DNA from: Candidatus Scalindua rubra
GTDB lineage: Bacteria > Planctomycetota > Brocadiia > Brocadiales > Scalinduaceae
Reading direction: 5' to 3'
DNA: 64,000 nucleotides
Assembly: GCA_001723765.1 (NCBI GenBank)
Contig: MAYW01000002.1
Location: forward strand, 1-64,000
Shown here: positions 53,435-62,132 of the stretch, piece after piece
Layout: every line of letters begins with the position of its first letter
Position numbering within the stretch: position 1 is the stretch's first letter
The notes under the pieces: generated by a model
What the model saw: only the letters and a program-made list of their open reading frames with translations
Database searches by the model: none
What the model was told of the DNA's origin: nothing
Made by a program: the position numbers and the translations under genes

Positions 53435-55231
53435 TTAAAGCTCGATTCTAAGATTGTCATCTTCAACGCTTATATTTATTGTGCCGGAGGAGAGGTTTTG
53501 ATACTCTGCCTGTAATATCTGCAGGGCAAGTTCATCACGTATTCGCTCATTGACGATATTCTCAACCTCTCTTCCTCCAAAGCTTTTTATCCTTTCTCTG
53601 TACACTTTATATAAATACTCAACTATTTCGCTGATATTCATCTCTAAATTCAATTTAGGCGTTGCATTACTGTATGACTCATTGAATTCCTTTTGAACCT
53701 GTGTGAGGTGATGCTTAAGCATCCCTTTCATAGTGTCCTCTGTAGCAATGTAGTTGAAGATAATGATATTATCCCTTCCTATTCTGTTGAGCAGTTCCGG
53801 GCGTGACATCTCATACTGAAAGAAATATTCAACAGAATTAAGAAAATGCTGCCTTATTCTTTCTGTATCATTATTGCTGATAAGCCCTTCTAATGCCTCT
53901 CTTTCCTTGATGGCTTCACCTTTTGTCTTTGTAGTCCTTGTGCCAAGATTTGAGGTAAATATAATAATAGATTCAGAGAAGAATACTACGTCACCCTTTG
54001 AATCTGTTAGTCTGCCATCGCTCAAGGTTTGCAAGAATATATCAAATACCCTTGGATGTGCCTTCTCTATCTCATCAAACAAGATGACTGAGAATGGTCT
54101 TGTCTTTACAGCGTTGGTAAGTGTTCCGCCACTTTCGTAGCCTACGTAACCAGGGGGAGCCCCATAAAGCCGTGTTACCTGGAAGTCTTGACTATATTCA
54201 CTCATATCAAATCTAAGGAATGTATCCTCAGAACCGAACAAGAAATTCGCCAGTTTCTTTGCGGTAAGGGTCTTACCGACACCTGTAGGCCCGGCAAAGA
54301 AAAGTACTCCTCGTGGACTCTTAGGGTTACCTCCAGTCTTTCGTTGAATATCAGCCCTTGCCCTTATAATGACTCTAATAACTTTTGAAATTGCCTTATC
54401 CTGTCCTTTTATGCCTTCCTCTTGTGCAAAATAATTAAAGGCGTTATCAAGCCTTTGTAAACTTACCTCTTCCCAATAGTTTCTGAGCTCACCAAATTTA
54501 TACGACCTGACACGATTCTCAAAATCCTTAATGCCAAAATCGTCCTTGAATGAGTCAACTATCTGTTCTATTTCCAGAAATTTTAGACCATCAGTAATAT
54601 TTACAGACCGTTCTACTTCATCATCCTTTCTCTTGTAAAAATACTTAAATAATGTCATCAGGTCAGTCCTATCAGGAGATGGGACAACAATCACCTTACT
54701 CTTTGGTTGATTCTGATATATTTCTTTGGGTATCTGTTCAGGGGAGAGATAAATTAAAATTTGCTTGTTCGTTGGATGGATATTCTCAACTATCTTCTCC
54801 AAGTGAAGTATAAGGCGCATTTCATCCGGAGAATTCGCCTTCTCAGGTGTGGTCTTATCCGTATACTGTATAATAAAGCATAGGTTTGTCTGGGACGTAA
54901 GCTCTCTACTGATTCTAACTAAATCTCTATCTATGGTACTCTCTGATGGTGAAGTTCTTTGAGGAGCTGTATGGGAGAGATCGCTTGAAGGTTTCTTTTC
55001 CCGGGTTTGGGAATAGTGGGTTATCTTTTTAATAGGGTCATAAAATCTTAAGGTATTAAATCTTCTTCCCAAGAATTCTATTAAGTATTCCTTGAGGGTT
55101 AAAAGTTTACATTCATTTTTTGTATAAGGTTCTTCATGAAGGTATTTATCCCTTATATTTCCACAGAGTATAATGGTATTCTTGTAATTCAGGGCATCTT
55201 CTAATTCCTTCTGCCATCTACTTATGCTCAT
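53435..55231 (-). CDS. ClpB-like AAA+ ATPase
   Basis: 598 residues. The C-terminal AAA+ module is intact: Walker A GPTGVGKT, pore loop GYVGYESGG, Walker B VILFDEIEKAHP, sensor 1 IIFTSNLGT, and a C-terminal ClpB small domain (IKSFGGREVENIV). The N-terminal 230 residues look like a degenerate first AAA module (IILCGNIRDKYL in place of a P-loop, then ILIYLSPEQIPKEI) without Walker motifs. Full ClpB has two active rings and an N-domain (about 860 residues), so this is a specialised relative. It heads the radical SAM/HEAT part of the island. No protease partner is nearby. Confidence 0.85.
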   Translation of the reverse strand: MSISRWQKELEDALNYKNTIILCGNIRDKYLHEEPYTKNECKLLTLKEYLIEFLGRRFNTLRFYDPIKKITHYSQTREKKPSSDLSHTAPQRTSPSESTIDRDLVRISRELTSQTNLCFIIQYTDKTTPEKANSPDEMRLILHLEKIVENIHPTNKQILIYLSPEQIPKEIYQNQPKSKVIVVPSPDRTDLMTLFKYFYKRKDDEVERSVNITDGLKFLEIEQIVDSFKDDFGIKDFENRVRSYKFGELRNYWEEVSLQRLDNAFNYFAQEEGIKGQDKAISKVIRVIIRARADIQRKTGGNPKSPRGVLFFAGPTGVGKTLTAKKLANFLFGSEDTFLRFDMSEYSQDFQVTRLYGAPPGYVGYESGGTLTNAVKTRPFSVILFDEIEKAHPRVFDIFLQTLSDGRLTDSKGDVVFFSESIIIFTSNLGTRTTKTKGEAIKEREALEGLISNNDTERIRQHFLNSVEYFFQYEMSRPELLNRIGRDNIIIFNYIATEDTMKGMLKHHLTQVQKEFNESYSNATPKLNLEMNISEIVEYLYKVYRERIKSFGGREVENIVNERIRDELALQILQAEYQNLSSGTINISVEDDNLRIEL

Positions 55232-55267
55232 CTTTATCTATCCTATTTTATTACCAACAAAGATTCT

Positions 55268-55426
55268 TCACAAACACTCTCTAACAACGTTTTTTTGACT
55301 TTCTTTTTCACTTCCGTTAGCATTGCTTATATATTTTTTATTAATTAGTATTAATCCCGTTATAACTAAAAACATTATGCCGATCTTAATTAATATTTTC
55401 AGTAATTTTACAATTCTTGTTCCCAT
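55268..55426 (-). CDS. Small single-pass membrane protein
   Basis: 52 residues starting MGTRIVKLLKILIKIGIMF, with a hydrophobic stretch of about 17 residues (IGIMFLVITGLILI) followed by NKKYISNANG and a charged C-terminus (GSEKESQKNVVREC). AAGGAAA lies before the ATG. It ends 36 bases upstream of the ClpB-like start in the same direction, so it could be the first gene of the island. No family is recognised. Confidence 0.45.
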   Translation of the reverse strand: MGTRIVKLLKILIKIGIMFLVITGLILINKKYISNANGSEKESQKNVVRECL

Positions 55427-55454
55427 TTAATTTCCTTTTATTTAACATTTCAGA

Positions 55455-55617
55455 TCACCGCAAAGGCGCAAAGCTCGTAAAGTTATTTTTTCTAGATAGT
55501 AAATGATGGAAATTTCTGAAAAGCGTTGAAATTATGTTGTAGAAGCCTATCCTGGCGCAGGCCAGGGATAATCTCCTATCAAGTTTCTTCTTTGCATCCT
55601 CTGCGTCTTCGCGGTGA
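55455..55617. repeat. TCACCGC inverted-repeat element, second copy
   Basis: Ends TCACCGC (55455-55461) and GCGGTGA (55611-55617), with inner sequence GCATCCTCTGCGTCTTC. Related to 47403-47627. It separates the GTPase island from the glycan cluster. Confidence 0.45.
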
Positions 55618-55623
55618 ACACTA

Positions 55624-56769
55624 TTACGCTAAGAGTTCTTCATAAACTCTCTCAACTTTTTCAGCCATAGATTCCAGAGAAAACCTGTTTTGTGCTTTTT
55701 TCAGTGATGCCTCAGTCAATTTCCTTCTCAGCTCATTATCTTTAGTTAACTTTATAATAGCCGTTGCTAAGTTTTCGGGTGTGTCGTCAATGACAAGTCC
55801 TGTGATATTATCATCAACCATTTCAGGTAACATTCCTCGATTAGCGGCAATAACAGGTTTTCCCATTGCCATGACTTCCCTGACTGCACGGCAGGAACCA
55901 TCTGTACCGGGAACCAGAAATATATTGAAATCCATACACGAAATGGCTTCTACATAGTCTTTAGTCCTATAACCAATATGGAGTATGACATCTTCTAATC
56001 CCATCGTCTTGGTTGGTTCTGTCAAAAGTTGTTTTTCTTTAGTCCCTCTACCTATGACAAGAAGTCTTAATCTTGAATCTTCTTGGGATGCTATTTTTAT
56101 TGCCTTTAAGAGTACGTCAAATCTCCGATGAGTTTGAATCCTTGCAATAATACCGGCCACAATGTCGTCTTTTTTCATTCCAAATTTATCCCTATAGGCA
56201 AGATTTTCATTTCCTGGATTGAAACGCTGGCAATCTATTGAAGCATCAATCATAATTACATTATCTTCGGATAATCCAAAATTTTTCATGTCTGCCATTT
56301 TTGCCTTTTCTGACACCATAATTAATTTATCAGTGAGTTTGGTCAAACAAATTTTGTTCCTTAGATCTTTCTTCAATGCAACTCCATCATGACTTGTACG
56401 TACGATGGGCAAAAACCTTCCCGTACGCCTGGCCGCAATCCCACCTACGAGGTGGTCTTGGTTGCGATGAACATGAACTATATCAAATGCCTCATTATTC
56501 ATAAAAACTGATAGTTTCTTAATGTCAGAGATTGCCTTAAAAAGCCTGAAGTGCTTGCTTAAATTAAAATTGGTAACAGGTACAAAACCACGTTCGTATG
56601 CACTCCTTTCTACCGATTCAGAGTCAGGCGGAAACGGATAGTCATCAATAGCCTTCCCACAGGCGATGGTGATATCGTGTCCACGCTTCTTTAATTCTGT
56701 ACAAAGGTTGAGCGCCGGTTCTGCTGGACCTGTCCATTTCCAATCACTATAGAGATGAAGTACTTTCAT
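55624..56769 (-). CDS. Glycosyltransferase family 4
   Basis: 381 residues, GT-B fold: an N-terminal domain with LHLYSDWKWTGPAEPALNLC and HVHRNQDHLVGGIAARR, then a C-terminal domain with GIIARIQTHRRFDVLLKAI and the donor-binding region GSCRAVREVMAMGKPVIAAN, in which the first Glu of the GT4 E-x7-E motif is present and the second falls in RGMLPE. It transfers a sugar to a lipid-linked acceptor. It is the last gene of the minus-strand arm of the glycan cluster, about 300 bases after the GT2 gene. Confidence 0.88.
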   Translation of the reverse strand: MKVLHLYSDWKWTGPAEPALNLCTELKKRGHDITIACGKAIDDYPFPPDSESVERSAYERGFVPVTNFNLSKHFRLFKAISDIKKLSVFMNNEAFDIVHVHRNQDHLVGGIAARRTGRFLPIVRTSHDGVALKKDLRNKICLTKLTDKLIMVSEKAKMADMKNFGLSEDNVIMIDASIDCQRFNPGNENLAYRDKFGMKKDDIVAGIIARIQTHRRFDVLLKAIKIASQEDSRLRLLVIGRGTKEKQLLTEPTKTMGLEDVILHIGYRTKDYVEAISCMDFNIFLVPGTDGSCRAVREVMAMGKPVIAANRGMLPEMVDDNITGLVIDDTPENLATAIIKLTKDNELRRKLTEASLKKAQNRFSLESMAEKVERVYEELLA

Positions 56770-56829
56770 TTTTTAATCACAGAGCTGCTTTTGAGCGCAA
56801 CCAAAGTAAAGAATGAAAATCCCGAATAT

Positions 56830-56941
56830 CGAAATCCGAAACAATACCAAAATTCGAATTCTCAAAATTCAAAACAGCTTGAATTTTAAGTAGAGTTTGG
56901 AGCATTAGAATTTATGTTATTCGAATTTGTTTCGCATTTCG
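56830..56941. repeat. CGAAATCCGAAAC inverted-repeat element
   Basis: CGAAATCCGAAAC (56830-56842) and GTTTCGCATTTCG (56929-56941) pair with one mismatch and bracket about 110 bases of AT-rich sequence. A dispersed-repeat type common in several bacterial phyla. The rest of the 56770-57074 gap shows no gene. Confidence 0.5.
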
Positions 56942-57074
56942 TGCTTCGTATTTCGAATTTATTTTCATTAGGTAGCACAAAAACATTGCTAAAAAGACAA
57001 CGTTTTATACATTTTGTAATATAGGGATACACAGTTAATATTGAAAAAGACAGAAATATAGAAAATTATGCAAA

Positions 57075-57860
57075 TTATTTTTCGTGTTTATTCGTGTCAA
57101 TTCGTGACTGATTCTTTGTACGTGATTCCCATAGTTTTGCATACTTCATGAAGACATAAAAAGATGTTGTTGTTGCAGCTATTAAACCCGGAACTCCATC
57201 CAGAAATCCACGTTTGAAGAAATATCCTTTGATAAATCTAAAAAGTGGTCTAAATATAAGTTGAAGAGTGATAGATTTTACACCTTTTTTATCCATTTCT
57301 ACAGCACTCATGTCTGTATATTTGTCAATAGTTTCAAGTTGGTGTGAAAGGTTTTTATATGTATAGTGAAAAACATCATTTTTTAAATATTTTGCCCTGC
57401 CGTTTAACTCGAGTGTTGCATGTGGTTCTTTCACCCACTTACCCTTGTTTTTTCTATATAGAAGGAGATCATACGCAGGATACCATTCTCCATAATTAAT
57501 CCATTTTCCAAGATAAAATGTTCTACGCGGAAAGTAAAAACCATCCCAATTTGAATTATCCTTAAGATATGATTGAATTTCTTCGTAAAGCTCAGGAGAA
57601 ATCCTTTCATCTACATCCATAAAGAGAATCCATTCATAATTGGCAAGGCTCACAATATAGTTAGACTGATCTTGAAAACCTGGCCATTTTCTTTGATAAA
57701 CTCTGTCTGTATATTTACGGCATATGTCAACCGTTTTATCAGTACTATATGAATCTACAACGATGATTTCATCAGCCCATTTAACATTCTCCATACAGTC
57801 CTGGATTAAGTCTTCATTATTAAAGGTCATTACACATGCGGAAACCCTGGCTTTGGCCAT
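57075..57860 (-). CDS. Glycosyltransferase family 2 (LPS-core type)
   Basis: 261 residues, GT-A fold: ARVSACVMTFNNEDLIQDCM, then DEIIVVDSYSTDKTVDIC and the metal-binding ILFMDVDERIS (D-x-D). After residue 85 the pattern FYFPRRTFYLGKWINYGEWY and HATLELNGRAKYL matches the KdtX/WaaE-like group that adds a sugar to an inner-core or lipid-linked acceptor. Near the C-terminus a hydrophobic helix (GLIAATTTSFYVFMKYAKLW) suggests membrane association. Part of the minus-strand glycan arm. Confidence 0.88.
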   Translation of the reverse strand: MAKARVSACVMTFNNEDLIQDCMENVKWADEIIVVDSYSTDKTVDICRKYTDRVYQRKWPGFQDQSNYIVSLANYEWILFMDVDERISPELYEEIQSYLKDNSNWDGFYFPRRTFYLGKWINYGEWYPAYDLLLYRKNKGKWVKEPHATLELNGRAKYLKNDVFHYTYKNLSHQLETIDKYTDMSAVEMDKKGVKSITLQLIFRPLFRFIKGYFFKRGFLDGVPGLIAATTTSFYVFMKYAKLWESRTKNQSRIDTNKHEK

Positions 57861-58057
57861 TATAATACTCCTTAAAGCTAATTTAATAATATAGGAATTC
57901 CCATTTTAAGTGCATGGACAGTTAGTAAAAATGATTACATGATCACCGGCAAGAATCCCATGGTGAGAGGAAGGCTAAAGCCTTCCGCTACATTTTATAC
58001 AACATAAAAAAGAAACTCCTATACAAAATATATTTAGCAGTATATTTAGGTTTGCGT

Positions 58058-59164
58058 CTACATTAAATTCTGAAATTCCGTGATTAAACTTGCAACAGCT
58101 TCGATTTCTTCTGTGGTTAATTCTGGATAAATAGGTAACGACAATATTTCTTCGGCATTTCTTTCACTTATCGGAAAGTCTCCTACTTGATATCCAAGTA
58201 TTTTATACGCTTTCTGCTGATGAATTGGGATTGGATAATGTATTTGTGTACCAATTCCATGTTTTTCAAGATAATCTTTTAAGGCATCTCTTTTATTTGC
58301 CCTTATTACAAAGAGGTGATAAACGTGTCTTGACCATTCTTTTTCACAAGGGAGTTGTATATTTGAACCTTCTAGTAATTGTTGGTATAGCATGGCTATA
58401 TCTCTGCGCTTGTTATTCCATTCATCTAAATACTTTAATTTAACTCGAAGGATAGCTGCCTGAAGCTCATCCAGCCGGGAATTAAACCCCTCAATCTTTG
58501 AAGTAAACTTTTTAACTTCGCCGTAATTTCTAAGCATAATTAGTTTCTTATATAGTTCTTCATTGTTTGTAACTATCATTCCACCATCGCCATATGCCCC
58601 TAGATTTTTCGTGGGATAAAAGCTAAAGCAGCCTAGATCACCAATAGTTCCTGTGTTTTTTCCTCTATACTTTGCACCATGGGCCTGACAAGCGTCTTCA
58701 ATGGTCTTTAGATTATATACTTTCGCTAATTTCGTTATTTGTTCCATCTCTGTAGGGTGACCATAAAGATGCACAGGTAAAATTGCCTTTGTTCTATTTG
58801 TAATTTTTTCTTCTATTTTTTTTACATTCATTGTGAAGGTATCTTGTGTAATATCTACAAGTATCGGTTTAGCTCCGGCAAAGGATATGGCAGAGATAGT
58901 TGGTACTGCTGTATTTGGAACTGTAATTACTTCATCTCCAGGTCCAATCTCACAGGCTTTTAAAGAAAGATGCAATGCTTCTGTACCTGAACCTACTCCA
59001 ACGGCAAATCTAACTCCAAAAAAATTTGCAAATTCCTCTTCAAACAATCTAACATTTTCACCTAGAATAAAAATCCCCTTTTTGAAAACCCTGAGAAATG
59101 CATTATCAAGTTCTTCCTTTAGACAATCATACTGTCTTTTAAGGTCAAAAAAGGGTATTTCCAT
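58058..59164 (-). CDS. DegT/DnrJ/EryC1-family aminotransferase
   Basis: 368 residues, PLP-dependent sugar aminotransferase. The PLP-binding Lys is in FSFYPTKNLGAYGDGG, preceded by EDACQAHGAKYRGKNTGTIG. N-terminal GSGTEALHLSLKAC and C-terminal QIHYPIPIHQQKAY complete the fold. It would aminate a nucleotide-linked keto sugar, supplying an amino-sugar for the glycan. It is followed by the GT2 gene and preceded by the epimerase in the minus-strand arm. All catalytic residues are visible, unlike in the 60851 gene. Confidence 0.92.
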   Translation of the reverse strand: MEIPFFDLKRQYDCLKEELDNAFLRVFKKGIFILGENVRLFEEEFANFFGVRFAVGVGSGTEALHLSLKACEIGPGDEVITVPNTAVPTISAISFAGAKPILVDITQDTFTMNVKKIEEKITNRTKAILPVHLYGHPTEMEQITKLAKVYNLKTIEDACQAHGAKYRGKNTGTIGDLGCFSFYPTKNLGAYGDGGMIVTNNEELYKKLIMLRNYGEVKKFTSKIEGFNSRLDELQAAILRVKLKYLDEWNNKRRDIAMLYQQLLEGSNIQLPCEKEWSRHVYHLFVIRANKRDALKDYLEKHGIGTQIHYPIPIHQQKAYKILGYQVGDFPISERNAEEILSLPIYPELTTEEIEAVASLITEFQNLM

Positions 59165-59315
59165 ATTGCTATACTATTAAATTAAATAGGACACAATTTT
59201 CGCAGATACATACAGATAGCTATTTTCCAGAGCTAAACCAAAGCTTAGCTTAGTCAGCTTTGTTATATTATCAAAAACCTTACGCTTAAAATCAGGTTTA
59301 GGTCCAAAATGGAAA

Positions 59316-60299
59316 TTACCAATAATGCTTTTTGTATTTCTCATAATAATCAAAGGTTGATCTTAGTCCTTCCTCTAAAGAAACCTTTGGTTGCCATCCA
59401 ACAGTTCTCTTAATCTTTTCATAATTTGCAACATAATTTCCTATTTCTATCTTTTTAAGGTCTTCCTTGAAAGGGACTAATTCATAATTACCATTATTAT
59501 ATACGCCTATCATTGTCTCTACCAAATCTATCAGGTTTTTTGGGATACCTCCAATGTTAAAAACTTCACCGTTGGCCTTTTCACTACAAGCTACCAGTAA
59601 TAATGCCTCAACAACATCATCAACATAGTTGATGTCTCTAATTTGTTTACCATCGCCGTATAACTTTATGGTCTGACCTTCTATTAATTGCCTTATAAAC
59701 CAGTTAATTATTCCTTGCTTGGGATGTTTCATCTGATGTCTGGGTCCATAAGTATTAGTTAATCTAAGCGAAACGGCTCTTATACCATAAATGTTGTTGT
59801 ATAAAATATGATAAGACTCTCCTGCAATATTATTTATCCCATTAACGTCGGTTGGATGCATTAAATGATTTTCATCTACGGGTAGATGGTCTGCTTTACC
59901 GTATTGCCCTCTGGTACCGGCAAAGACAATTTTGATATCTCTGTTATTTTTACGGCAGGATTCCAGGATTGACAACTGGCTCCTGCAGTTAATTTCTAGA
60001 TCAGTAAAAGGATCATTCATACTGTCTATGTGACTTAGTGTTCCTGCAAGATTAAAGATAATGTCCTTTCCTTTTACTAAATAGTCCATGCTATGTTTGT
60101 CTCTAACATCAGCGATGTTAACCTTTACCTTATCCTCTATACCATTAATGTTAAAATTATTCCCTCCATATTCTGGTATCAGGGAGTCGATAAGGTATAT
60201 GTCTGCTCCCATCTTTACAAGCCGATGAGCCAGAGTGCTTCCTATAAAACCCAGACCTCCAGTTATCAATATCTTCTTGTTTTTGAAATAATCTTCCAT
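59316..60299 (-). CDS. NAD-dependent sugar epimerase/dehydratase, YxxxK motif missing
   Basis: 327 residues, extended SDR fold. The nucleotide-binding motif is GGLGFIGS near residue 15-22, and LRLTNTYGPRHQMKHPKQGI and DINYVDDVVEALL are typical. At the catalytic site the expected Tyr-x3-Lys is replaced: the sequence is VNGINNIAGESYHILYN, so Asn stands where both Tyr and Lys should be. A related subfamily keeps Lys as NGINKxAGE. It may be a specialised or weak enzyme. First gene of the minus arm, with its start facing the divergent 60851 operon. Confidence 0.85.
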   Translation of the reverse strand: MEDYFKNKKILITGGLGFIGSTLAHRLVKMGADIYLIDSLIPEYGGNNFNINGIEDKVKVNIADVRDKHSMDYLVKGKDIIFNLAGTLSHIDSMNDPFTDLEINCRSQLSILESCRKNNRDIKIVFAGTRGQYGKADHLPVDENHLMHPTDVNGINNIAGESYHILYNNIYGIRAVSLRLTNTYGPRHQMKHPKQGIINWFIRQLIEGQTIKLYGDGKQIRDINYVDDVVEALLLVACSEKANGEVFNIGGIPKNLIDLVETMIGVYNNGNYELVPFKEDLKKIEIGNYVANYEKIKRTVGWQPKVSLEEGLRSTFDYYEKYKKHYW

Positions 60300-60850
60300 A
60301 TAAATTAGCTCCTTCCAGTCGCTAATTTATGATTTTTGCTGCGCAAAGTGAAATAGATAAAGGTTTCATAATAAAAGGTTACCCGCCTGAATGACTAAGT
60401 CTGGCAGGAAGCCTTAACTCCAATATATTTAAAATGGAAATCCCCATACTATCAAATTAAAAGCTGGAATTTCGTAGCGGAAACCTTCAGTTTACATGCA
60501 AAATCGCTGCTTTTCATAAATTGTTATTTATTAGTATTAACATTTGTGTTTAGAAATTTCAAAATCGTATGTGCGTAAGCACATGTCCAAAATGGCGTGA
60601 AGCAGCGATATGGATGTCGTTATAGCCATTTTGAAAGAGTGGCGCAGGATGCACTTAACTCTATAGGATTATTTCATAATGTAATTGGGTAAATAAACTC
60701 TAATGTCGGATTTTGTCAAGTAAAATCCCATTCCTTGAACGTATATTTAACTGTAAATAGTAACAGAATTTTCAATAAATAACTTGATATTTTTTTGTCT
60801 GAATCATAATATTACAAAGAAATATTTTCAATCATTTTACCTAGAGATAG
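60300..60850. other. Divergent intergenic region with hairpins
   Basis: No gene is seen in these 550 bases. They separate two divergent glycan operons and should carry both promoters, but no convincing -35/-10 pair stands out. Perfect hairpin ATGTGC (60569-60574)/GCACAT (60579-60584) and inverted repeat CAAAATGGC (60588-60596)/GCCATTTTG (60625-60633) lie in the middle. A G+C-rich repeat piece (CCCGCCTGAATGACTAAG) lies near 60381-60405. Confidence 0.4.
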
Positions 60851-62107
60851 ATGAAGCTAAATTCAGGTACAATAAAGGAAGCTCCAGTCAAGAAAAGAAT
60901 TTCTGTGGGTGATTTCCAAATCAGCGTGGAAGAAAGGGCTGCCATTAATGAAGTCCTGGATGCTGGAAGAATTTCCGAATGGAAGAAAGTTCGAGAATTT
61001 GAAAGGCTTTTTGCTGATTATGTTAATACGAAACATTGCGTAGCCGTTAACTCTGGCACTTCTGCCCTGATAATAGGATTATCAGCATTAATAAATGAAT
61101 CTCGATTTCCAAAAGTTAGAAAAGGCAGTAAGGTAATAACAACACCTTTGACATATATTGCAACAATAAATGCTATTGTGTTGACAGGCTTAGAGCCTGT
61201 TTTTGTGGACATTAACCCTTATGACTTCTCAATACTGCCTCAAAAGATTGAAGAACATCTGGAAAGCGCAAATGATCCAAAAAAGTATTCCATTATCTTA
61301 CCCGTACATCTTATGGGTTATCCCTGTGATATGGATGAAATAAATAGAATTGCGGAAAAATATGATTTGGTTGTCCTTGAAGATTCTGCCCAGGCTCATG
61401 GTTCACTTTATAAGGGGGAAAAAACGGGGTCATTATCCTTCCTTTCTGTTTTTTCTTTTTATATAGCACATAATATACAGGCAGGAGAGATGGGGGCAGT
61501 AGCGACAGATGATGCCAATCTAATAAGTCTGATGAGAAAATTAAAGGCTAACGGTAGAATGTGTGACTGTTCTGTTTGTACAAGGCCAAATGGATATTGT
61601 CCTTACTTTCCCGGATACGAAGATGATGATCTTGATCCGCGTTTCGTCCATGATGTTATAGGTTACAATTTTAAAATAATGGAGTTCGAAGCAGCTCTGG
61701 GAGTAAGTCAATTGAAAAAAGCGGATTTTATACTTGAAAAAAGACAAAATAATGTACGTTTTCTTAATGAGCATTTAGATAAATATTCAGATGATTTGCA
61801 ATTGCCGGCATTTTCAAAGGACATAAGCTATCTGGCTTATCCAATTGTAATAAAGGAACATAGCAAATTTACCAGAAAGTATTTGCGGGAAGAACTGGAG
61901 AAAAATGGTGTTGAAAGCAGGCCTCTCTTTGGATGTGTCCCCACTCAACAGCCGGCATATAATTATCTTAAGGAAGAATATGAGGGGAAAATACCAAATG
62001 CAGAATATGCTGGTAAAAAAGCCTTTTATATTGGTTGCCATCAATACTTAGAACGAGAGGATTTAGATTATGCGGTAAAAGCATTTGATCAAATTCTCGC
62101 AAAATAA
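60851..62107 (+). CDS. RfbH-like sugar 3-dehydratase (DegT fold, His in place of PLP-Lys)
   Basis: 418 residues. The fold is DegT/DnrJ/EryC1, with VNSGTSALIIGLSAL and EDSAQAHGSLYKGEKTGS, but the PLP-binding Lys position in FSFYIAHNIQAGEMGAV is His207. The same change marks PMP-dependent CDP-4-keto-6-deoxyglucose 3-dehydrase (RfbH/E1) and GDP-analogue ColD. Like RfbH it also has a Cys-rich insert, GRMCDCSVCTRPNGYCPYFP, that can bind an iron-sulphur cluster. It would therefore remove the C-3 hydroxyl of a 4-keto-6-deoxy sugar to make a 3,6-dideoxyhexose. First gene of the plus-strand arm; annotation as an aminotransferase would be misleading. Confidence 0.8.
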   Translation: MKLNSGTIKEAPVKKRISVGDFQISVEERAAINEVLDAGRISEWKKVREFERLFADYVNTKHCVAVNSGTSALIIGLSALINESRFPKVRKGSKVITTPLTYIATINAIVLTGLEPVFVDINPYDFSILPQKIEEHLESANDPKKYSIILPVHLMGYPCDMDEINRIAEKYDLVVLEDSAQAHGSLYKGEKTGSLSFLSVFSFYIAHNIQAGEMGAVATDDANLISLMRKLKANGRMCDCSVCTRPNGYCPYFPGYEDDDLDPRFVHDVIGYNFKIMEFEAALGVSQLKKADFILEKRQNNVRFLNEHLDKYSDDLQLPAFSKDISYLAYPIVIKEHSKFTRKYLREELEKNGVESRPLFGCVPTQQPAYNYLKEEYEGKIPNAEYAGKKAFYIGCHQYLEREDLDYAVKAFDQILAK

Positions 62108-62132
62108 CATTAAAAGCATGAGGAGCTAGCAA

